Source: an uncultured Sphingobium sp. (GTDB lineage: Bacteria; Pseudomonadota; Alphaproteobacteria; Sphingomonadales; Sphingomonadaceae). Taken from it: a DNA stretch of 10,275 nucleotides. A model generated the notes under the pieces. That model was not told the DNA's origin and ran no database searches. It was given only the letters and a program-made list of their open reading frames with translations. This document shows positions 6,130 through 10,275 of the stretch, one piece after another; positions within the stretch are counted from its first letter, which is position 1, and every line of letters starts with the position of its first letter. The stretch is from the NCBI GenBank assembly GCA_946479185.1, contig CAMLFF010000087.1, forward strand, positions 1 to 10,275, read 5' to 3'. The position numbers were made by a program, and so were the translations under genes.

Positions 6130-7415
6130 GCGAGTTTTCCTCTCCATTTTCCGGTGCAGGCGGCGTCGATACAGTCCGCCGTCGTGCCATATTTGCCTTC
6201 AATGCCCATCATCGCGGGCAGATAATGGACCTGCTTGGCGCTATCGAGCGCCGCGACCTTCGTGCCCTTTGGCACCGCCTGGCTGATCGCCGAGCAAGTG
6301 TCGGTCATCAAAAAGGCGCCCGCATCGCGCAAAATCTTGGTGTAGCCATTGGCGTCTGCCGTCGCCTTCACCGCGCGGCTGGTGAACACCCACAAGGCGC
6401 TGTTCTCATGCACTTTGCGCCCTTCAATGAGCGCTGCGGCCTGCGAAATCTGCTCGATGGAATAGTGCGGGCAGCCGAGCATGACATAATCGACATCTTC
6501 GCTCTGCCCCACGCTGTTGAGCAGATCATAGATGCGTCGCCGGGCCGCGCTGTCATAAACGAACCGCTCACCCTTCGCCGCGCCGCCAAAGGCGACCTCC
6601 AGCGTTGGCGCCTCGGGCGTGATGCCGACCATATGATACATTTCAACGCCGCCGGATGACGCCGCCGCCGCGCCAAAATGCTTGTGGCGGATGAGGCTCT
6701 GCTCGCTGATATTGCCGGTGATCACGGGGATGGTATCCTGCACTGCATCGCCCACAAAATAGCCGAGCATGCCCCATTCGAAGATGCTGTCGACCGGCAC
6801 CTGCACATCGACATGATGCTGGCCCTTGCGATACTCGTCGCGGTGGAAGCCCCAGTCCGGCACGCGCTTGGCAAGCATGGCGCTACTGGTGGATTCGCGC
6901 CCCTCGCAATTGGTCCGCGCGCCGATCACCGAGTTGGCGAACACCACCGCGCTCGATTCCATCCAGGCGCAATGCTCGCCCATCACCGGCACATTGCCAG
7001 CGAGATAGGGCGTGCAGGTCTTGAGAATCTGGATGCCGTGGCTCGCCACCTCGGCCTCATCGGACTGGAAATTGGCGAAGGCCGCCTCGTCCATGCCCTG
7101 CTCTTCCCACAGGGTCGGGTCCATGCCGCCCTGTAAATGGCAGGAGAAGGCGTTCATGCGCGGCACGTCCACAACCTCATCTGAATCCAGATCGAAGCGG
7201 GAGAAGACGGCGCGATAATCGCCGCCATCCGCCGCATAATGGTCCTTCATCCATTTGGGCGCAGAGCCGGGCACGCCCGCGACATTGTTCGTTTCCACGA
7301 ACCGCTCGGCGCCCAGCGCATCCGCATAGCGGATCAGCAGTTCCATCGCCTTTTGGGTTGCGGCGCCTTGCGCGCCATCCAGCATTGCCTGTTCAGCATC
7401 CGAGAGCATGACCAT
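6126..7415 (-). CDS. Aconitase X large (catalytic, Fe-S) subunit, DUF521 family
   Basis: A 429-residue catalytic subunit of a two-component aconitase X hydro-lyase, usual length for the separate large subunit. Family marks include CTPYLAG (134-140), ESSAVVFANSVIGARTNCEG (153-172), LGCPHYS (313-319) and TDTCSA (371-376). The cysteines C134, C315 and C374 are the best candidates for Fe-S cluster ligands; I assign them by motif only. The enzyme would dehydrate a small hydroxylated substrate, in bacteria typically cis-3-hydroxy-L-proline to pyrroline-2-carboxylate, in the cytoplasm. The minus-strand Shine-Dalgarno AGGAGG (7432-7427) precedes the ATG at 7415; a second ATG two codons inside is equally readable. 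It is first in a two-gene operon with the swivel subunit. Whether the substrate is hydroxyproline cannot be settled from the sequence, since no reductase or transporter partner is next to it. Confidence 0.9.
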   Translation of the reverse strand: MVMLSDAEQAMLDGAQGAATQKAMELLIRYADALGAERFVETNNVAGVPGSAPKWMKDHYAADGGDYRAVFSRFDLDSDEVVDVPRMNAFSCHLQGGMDPTLWEEQGMDEAAFANFQSDEAEVASHGIQILKTCTPYLAGNVPVMGEHCAWMESSAVVFANSVIGARTNCEGRESTSSAMLAKRVPDWGFHRDEYRKGQHHVDVQVPVDSIFEWGMLGYFVGDAVQDTIPVITGNISEQSLIRHKHFGAAAASSGGVEMYHMVGITPEAPTLEVAFGGAAKGERFVYDSAARRRIYDLLNSVGQSEDVDYVMLGCPHYSIEQISQAAALIEGRKVHENSALWVFTSRAVKATADANGYTKILRDAGAFLMTDTCSAISQAVPKGTKVAALDSAKQVHYLPAMMGIEGKYGTTADCIDAACTGKWRGKLA

Positions 7416-7629
7416 CGCGCGCCTCTCCTCCTAAAAAATTCCGTAGCTTGTTAGGTATTTTCGCTCATGTGGCCCAAGATGCAAGAGGGAAACGTCAGGG
7501 CGAGCGCAGCGAAACGTGAAAGGCCCATCCGAAAGCGTGGTAAATGGACTTTTCACACTCGCTCGATATGGGCATAGTCTGCATGCGATTTTGCACGATT
7601 GGGCCTGGTGGCGGCCGTGGGGAGACAAT

Positions 7630-8445
7630 GTGAGCGCGACGTTCCGTTTTCCGCGGTTCTTCATGACCAACGCCGGCCCATGCCCCTATTTGCCAGGGCG
7701 GACGGAGCGCAAGGTTTTCACGGAGCTGGTGGGCGAAAATGCCTCCGAACTGAATGACTCGCTGGGCCGCATCGGTTTTCGCCGTAGCCAGAATGTCGCA
7801 TATCGCCCCAGTTGCGTGGATTGTACCGCCTGCGTCTCGGTCCGCATCGTCGCTGGCGAATTTGAGCTGAATTCCACCCAGCGCCGCCTCGTGCGCCGCA
7901 ATAGCGATCTGGTGGTGCGCGCCTGCAAGCCCTGGTCGACCGATGAGCAGTTCACGCTGCTCCAGCGCTACCTCGCCGCCCGCCACCCCAATGGCGGCAT
8001 GACCGAGATGGACGAGATCGACTTTGCCGACATGGTCGAGCAGACGCCGGTCGAAACCTATATGATCGAATATCGCGAGCCGGGCATTGATGGCCGCCAA
8101 GGTCCGCTCATCGGCGCCTGCCTGATGGACAAGCAGGGCGATGGCCTCTCGATGATCTACAGCTTCTTCGATCCTGACCGGACGGATCGCAATGGCCTTG
8201 GCAGCTTCATCATCGTCGACCACATCCTGCGCGCCCAGCGCTCCGGCCTGCCCTATGTGTATCTAGGCTATTGGGTCGAAGGCTCGGACCGGATGAATTA
8301 CAAGATCCGCTACCAGCCGATTGAGAAGCTAGGGCGTGCCGGATGGGAGCGGTTTGAGCTTCCGGCGGCGGGCGAGAGTGCGGAGAAGAGCGCGGGTGCC
8401 GGGCAGAGCATTACGCGCGATGCTGAAGGGCGTGTGCTGAAGTAG
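7630..8445 (+). CDS. bpt: Arginyltransferase / aspartate-glutamate leucyltransferase (N-degron pathway)
   Basis: A tRNA-protein transferase of the ATE1/Bpt family. Bacterial Bpt attaches leucine from Leu-tRNA to proteins with N-terminal Asp or Glu, marking them for ClpS/ClpAP degradation; many databases label it arginyltransferase. Motifs: PCPYLPGR (17-24), [15 protein letters not shown] (59-73) with the CxxCxxC cluster that may bind metal, IYSFFDPD (176-183) and [22 protein letters not shown] (211-232) in the GNAT-like half. The reading frame is open from an ATG at 7516, but I prefer the GTG at 7630: it has GGGGAGA five bases upstream and yields the family-typical N-terminus [11 protein letters not shown], whereas the upstream 38 residues look non-coding. 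This gives 271 residues. The tail after residue 246 is low complexity. A weak candidate promoter (TTTTCA at 7550, CATAGT at 7573, 17 bp spacer) lies in the 214 bp divergent gap to aconitase X. Confidence 0.88.
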   Translation: MSATFRFPRFFMTNAGPCPYLPGRTERKVFTELVGENASELNDSLGRIGFRRSQNVAYRPSCVDCTACVSVRIVAGEFELNSTQRRLVRRNSDLVVRACKPWSTDEQFTLLQRYLAARHPNGGMTEMDEIDFADMVEQTPVETYMIEYREPGIDGRQGPLIGACLMDKQGDGLSMIYSFFDPDRTDRNGLGSFIIVDHILRAQRSGLPYVYLGYWVEGSDRMNYKIRYQPIEKLGRAGWERFELPAAGESAEKSAGAGQSITRDAEGRVLK

Positions 8446-8552
8446 GGGTGGGGCTTTTTGCTCCGTGGGTCGATCTGCCCTGCCAGCGGTTAGCCGCGAA
8501 GAGATTTCAAAAATTTCATTGAAGCAGCTGTGATGATTTTTCGTCAAGCTGG

Positions 8553-8567
8553 CCAGTTTGAAACTGG
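8553..8567. repeat. 15 bp palindrome at the end of the AT-rich operon
   Basis: CCAGTTT (8553-8559) and AAACTGG (8561-8567) form a perfect 7 bp inverted repeat around one base, just past the stop of the KwaB-like gene. In RNA it could fold as a CCAG/CTGG stem. No U-tract follows on the minus strand, so a terminator role is weakly supported; bpt and the KwaB-like gene do converge here. Confidence 0.4.
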
Positions 8568-8569
8568 GG

Positions 8570-9394
8570 TTATGCAACGGCTCCCAACTTCAAAATCGAA
8601 TTTGCGAGCCTTTTTTCCTTGCTAATAGAAGTTGTGTAAAACCTTTCCTCAATACAAAATATTGCCATTTTAAGGTCGTTGTCCGTTTTGACAGTAAAAC
8701 TACCATCCGTTATCTCGACATCTTGGATGTATTCTGGAAACTCTTGCAATAGTTGTTCAAGATTTTGCTTTGTGTAGAATGTTAGCTTTTGCTGAGCAAG
8801 GGCGATCCTTTGCCTGTTTGGCTTGCTTACTTTTTCAGACGTAAAATCCGGTGCTGCCTTTATCACTTCGTTTTGAAGAAAAGTTTTTACTTCGTCATCT
8901 GTAGCTTCTCGATAGAGATCCTCAATTTTGCTAAAAAATGTCTTTAAAACCGAAAAATCGGTAAAGTATAATTTATCAGTGGCGGTATCGTGAAATGCGT
9001 CAGGGATGTCATTTATAATGATCATCTTTTCGCTTTCCAAAATAGAAAAATCAGACAACTTTAACAACTTTTTCCCGATGATTTGGGAGGGAGCTATCCT
9101 TTGGTAGAATCGATATTGACCTTGAATAATACACAAGAACTTAATGTTAACGGCAGCTTTATTGTCAAGCTGTAGAAAATCTGCAGTATTTATGTCCGTC
9201 GCTAGTGCGCTAATAGCATATACCGAATTTGAAAATCCGCTGATTGTTAGCCACTGGCCCTTTTCAGGTTTATAGTGGGGGTCAAAATTAACGGTGTCAG
9301 ATAGGTTCGGCAATGAGATGATATCGTCGTCAGTCGAAATAACTTTGCACAACTGAACGCTTTTATTTTTTAATCGAGCTATCACGTGGCTCAT
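8570..9394 (-). CDS. KwaB-like (DUF4868) protein, putative Kiwa defence effector
   Basis: A soluble 274-residue protein with no signal or membrane segment. The N-terminal third (to about residue 82) is a variable beta-rich region. Residues about 84-270 follow the pattern I associate with KwaB/DUF4868: FYQRIAPS, a long lysine-rich stretch, then MIIINDIPDAFHDTATDKLYFTDFSVLKTFF (124-154), YREATDDEVKTFL (161-173) and a C-terminal TDNDLK...IEERFYTTSISKEKRLANSILKL (239-270). In Kiwa, KwaB is the cytoplasmic effector that binds DNA and assembles on the KwaA membrane sensor. KwaB is usually nearer 300 residues, so this is a compact version. The start at 9394 is chosen because AGGAGG (9405-9400) lies five bases before it; the adjacent ATG at 9397 would be only two bases away. 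It overlaps the end of the membrane gene by 32 bp. The gene is AT-rich, unlike its neighbours. The call comes from memory of the family and gene order, so an orphan two-gene system remains possible. Confidence 0.6.
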   Translation of the reverse strand: MSHVIARLKNKSVQLCKVISTDDDIISLPNLSDTVNFDPHYKPEKGQWLTISGFSNSVYAISALATDINTADFLQLDNKAAVNIKFLCIIQGQYRFYQRIAPSQIIGKKLLKLSDFSILESEKMIIINDIPDAFHDTATDKLYFTDFSVLKTFFSKIEDLYREATDDEVKTFLQNEVIKAAPDFTSEKVSKPNRQRIALAQQKLTFYTKQNLEQLLQEFPEYIQDVEITDGSFTVKTDNDLKMAIFCIEERFYTTSISKEKRLANSILKLGAVA

Positions 9395-9989
9395 CATCCC
9401 CTCCTATTTCGATAAATGTAAAATCATTAATTCTTCTCATGCTGCCGAAACTAAGATCGTTAAGATCTTTCAGTATTTTCTTAGATACAACATATATCTT
9501 CACGTTATTTTTCGATGTGGCTGAATAAATTTTGTAGCCCCTAATTACATACATTGGATCGAAATAAGCGCTGCCAGAGCAATAGACGAATATCAGTATA
9601 ATGCCAAAAACCAATGAAAATGAGATATAGCTGGTAGTGCTCAGTGCTACAAAAAAGTAGGCTAAATATATTGGTAAGAAAGTGTCGTTAACTAGTTCAA
9701 CGGATTGTAAGCTGTTTCCGTCTACACGTTCTTGAGGCAGCCATCGCGTGGCATATAAACCTAAGTTACTAATTAAAATACAGGCTAAAAAATAGCTCAA
9801 ATATGATGCTGTAGTGAGTAAGCCGTTAGGAGGGGTCCATTCAATCAGTGGCATATGTGGGAAAGCGCCGATAGCCCAAGCATTAGCTTTGTCGAAGGCG
9901 GATACACCCTTATTCACAAGAAAAATGGCAAACGTCAAAGAGAGTGAACTAAATATCAAGAGCAGGCGGTAAAGATGGATCAATTGCAT
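9363..9989 (-). CDS. KwaA-like four-helix membrane protein, putative Kiwa sensor
   Basis: A 208-residue integral membrane protein with four predicted transmembrane segments, near residues 7-25, 58-79, 102-118 and 120-138. The loop after helix 1 (about 26-56) is probably extracytoplasmic. The tail 139-208 is soluble: it has YFDPMYVIRGYKIYSA (142-157), then VKIYVVSKKILKDL (163-176) and ends charged. A four-helix N-terminus plus a small tail of the type 'xxPxxxxxGYxxYxx...YVVSKKxL' fits KwaA, the membrane part of Kiwa, which detects phage at the envelope and recruits KwaB. It is the first gene of the pair, as in Kiwa, and overlaps the KwaB-like gene. Base composition is strongly AT-rich (for example 22 of 60 GC in 9541-9600, versus 39 of 60 in modB at 4981-5040), indicating horizontal origin. 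No strong Shine-Dalgarno is seen. On its own sequence the function could not be assigned; the call leans on the partner. Confidence 0.55.
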   Translation of the reverse strand: MQLIHLYRLLLIFSSLSLTFAIFLVNKGVSAFDKANAWAIGAFPHMPLIEWTPPNGLLTTASYLSYFLACILISNLGLYATRWLPQERVDGNSLQSVELVNDTFLPIYLAYFFVALSTTSYISFSLVFGIILIFVYCSGSAYFDPMYVIRGYKIYSATSKNNVKIYVVSKKILKDLNDLSFGSMRRINDFTFIEIGGDDEPRDSSIKK

Positions 9990-10035
9990 AATTGAATACC
10001 TGAAATACTTCTATTTACCAGCGGCGACAGGCTAG

Positions 10036-10051
10036 ATCACTTTCTGGTGAT
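10036..10051. repeat. Inverted repeat in the leader of the KwaA-like gene, possible operator
   Basis: ATCAC (10036-10040) and GTGAT (10047-10051) are separated by six bases, with weak extension to CTA/AG on the outer edges. It lies 47-62 bp upstream of the membrane gene start, between that start and the minus-strand terminator, where a promoter or operator of the operon would have to be. I could not identify convincing -35/-10 boxes. Confidence 0.3.
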
Positions 10052-10107
10052 AGTGGAAAAAGCCCTATTTTAATCGACTGATTCAACCCTAGCCCACAAA
10101 AACCAAA

Positions 10108-10136
10108 GGCCCGGCTGCACTTTCGTGCGCCGGGCC
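10108..10136 (-). terminator. Rho-independent terminator, minus strand
   Basis: GGCCCGGC plus GCAC (10108-10120, one bulged T at 10116) pairs with GTGCGCCGGGCC (10125-10136), giving a 12 bp GC-rich stem. Read on the minus strand the loop is GAAA, a stable GNRA tetraloop, and the stem is followed by TTTGGTTTTTG, a broken U-tract. It therefore ends a transcript arriving from the right edge and shields the KwaA-like operon from read-through. Confidence 0.85.
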
Positions 10137-10228
10137 CTGCTGGACGCCCCCCCGGGTCCAGAGAGCCAGCTCTTGCGAGCGGCTCTGGAGTTGTTGCCCC
10201 GGCCGATGATCGGCGGCAGGGCGTAATG
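10137..10228 (-). other. 3' end of an unidentified structured RNA or mRNA running in from the contig end
   Basis: This stretch precedes the minus-strand terminator and is dense in hairpins: GCCGA/TCGGC (10202-10206 with 10210-10214); AGAGCC-GCTC / GAGC-GGCTCT (10162-10186), whose minus-strand loop is GCAA, another GNRA tetraloop; and CTGGAC/GTCCAG (about 10139-10160). GCAGGGC (10216-10222) is complementary to GCCCTGC (10134-10140), which could close the whole set. The minus-strand frames give no recognisable protein, and the longest runs through the terminator. I see no SRP-type GGAAG core and no alphaproteobacterial tmRNA tag, so I leave it unnamed. Confidence 0.35.
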
Positions 10229-10275
10229 AGATCGGAAGAGCGTCGTGTAGGGAAAGAGTGTAGATCTCGGTGGTC
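10229..10275. other. Illumina TruSeq adapter sequence left on the contig end (artefact)
   Basis: The last 47 bases begin AGATCGGAAGAGCGTCGTGT and continue as the reverse complement of the Illumina universal adapter (GGGAAAGAGTG, then TAGATCTCGGTGGTC). This is library adapter, not genome. The true genomic end of this contig is near 10228. Confidence 0.97.

Noticed and set aside
7495..8223. Minus-strand frame of 242 codons over the arginyltransferase gene
   Set aside because: It is a shadow of bpt, whose motifs are clear; the antisense product has no recognisable features.
8446..8480. Possible bpt terminator GGGGC-TTTTT-GCTCC
   Set aside because: The stem is only five pairs with a G-U, the T-run is in the loop rather than after the stem, and no U-tract follows.
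8483..10024. Direct repeat CCAGCGG at 8483-8489 and 10018-10024 flanking the AT-rich island
   Set aside because: Seven GC-rich bases can recur by chance and the copies do not sit exactly at the composition borders, so they are not good attachment or target-site duplications.
1..10228. CRISPR arrays, tRNA or rRNA genes, insertion sequences
   Set aside because: No regularly spaced repeats, no cloverleaf with conserved TTCRA loop, no rRNA-like sequence and no transposase or terminal inverted repeats were seen on either strand.

Overview
The window reads as a contig end from a GC-rich alphaproteobacterium, most likely a sphingomonad (Sphingomonadales). This rests on gene content and protein style: a short arginyltransferase/Bpt-type tRNA-protein transferase, a compact modABC operon with a Mop-less ModC, an ACT-containing threonine ammonia-lyase, and CCAGC/GCTGG palindromic intergenic repeats. 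The genus is not determinable by eye. The left edge cuts through a gene. The last 47 bases (10229-10275) match Illumina library adapter and are not genomic.

Layout, left to right. (1) 1-1363, minus strand: a 3-hydroxyisobutyrate dehydrogenase-family oxidoreductase, translationally coupled (ATGA overlap) to an exported YtcJ-like amidohydrolase that runs off the left edge. (2) 1421-3093, plus strand, divergent from (1) over 57 bp: threonine ammonia-lyase (isoleucine biosynthesis), then a ModE-type winged-helix regulator without the molybdate-binding domain. (3) 3094-3604: a mostly non-coding stretch holding an inverted pair of REP-like palindromes, a 48-residue small membrane protein on the minus strand, and a candidate promoter/operator just before modA. 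(4) 3605-5686, plus strand: modA, modB and modC with overlapping reading frames, a molybdate (or tungstate) ABC importer probably controlled by the ModE-like protein. (5) 5689-7415, minus strand, convergent with modC after 2 bp: a two-subunit aconitase X (small swivel subunit plus large Fe-S subunit), probably a cis-3-hydroxy-L-proline dehydratase or a related hydro-lyase. (6) 7630-8445, plus strand: arginyltransferase/Bpt of the N-degron pathway, with a GTG start.

(7) About 8500-10090 is a compositionally foreign, AT-rich insert. It carries a two-gene minus-strand operon: a four-helix membrane protein followed by a soluble protein. Gene order, sizes and residue patterns match the Kiwa anti-phage system (KwaA membrane sensor, KwaB/DUF4868 effector). 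This is the most notable content of the window and looks like a small defence cargo dropped between housekeeping genes. (8) 10108-10228: GC-rich sequence resumes with a strong minus-strand terminator with a GAAA tetraloop, preceded in the transcript by further nested hairpins. This is probably the 3' end of a structured RNA or of an mRNA whose body lies beyond the contig end; I could not identify it.

Functionally the mod genes form one unit (uptake plus regulator), and the aconitase X pair is a self-contained enzyme. The remaining genes are housekeeping or catabolic neighbours with no obvious shared pathway.
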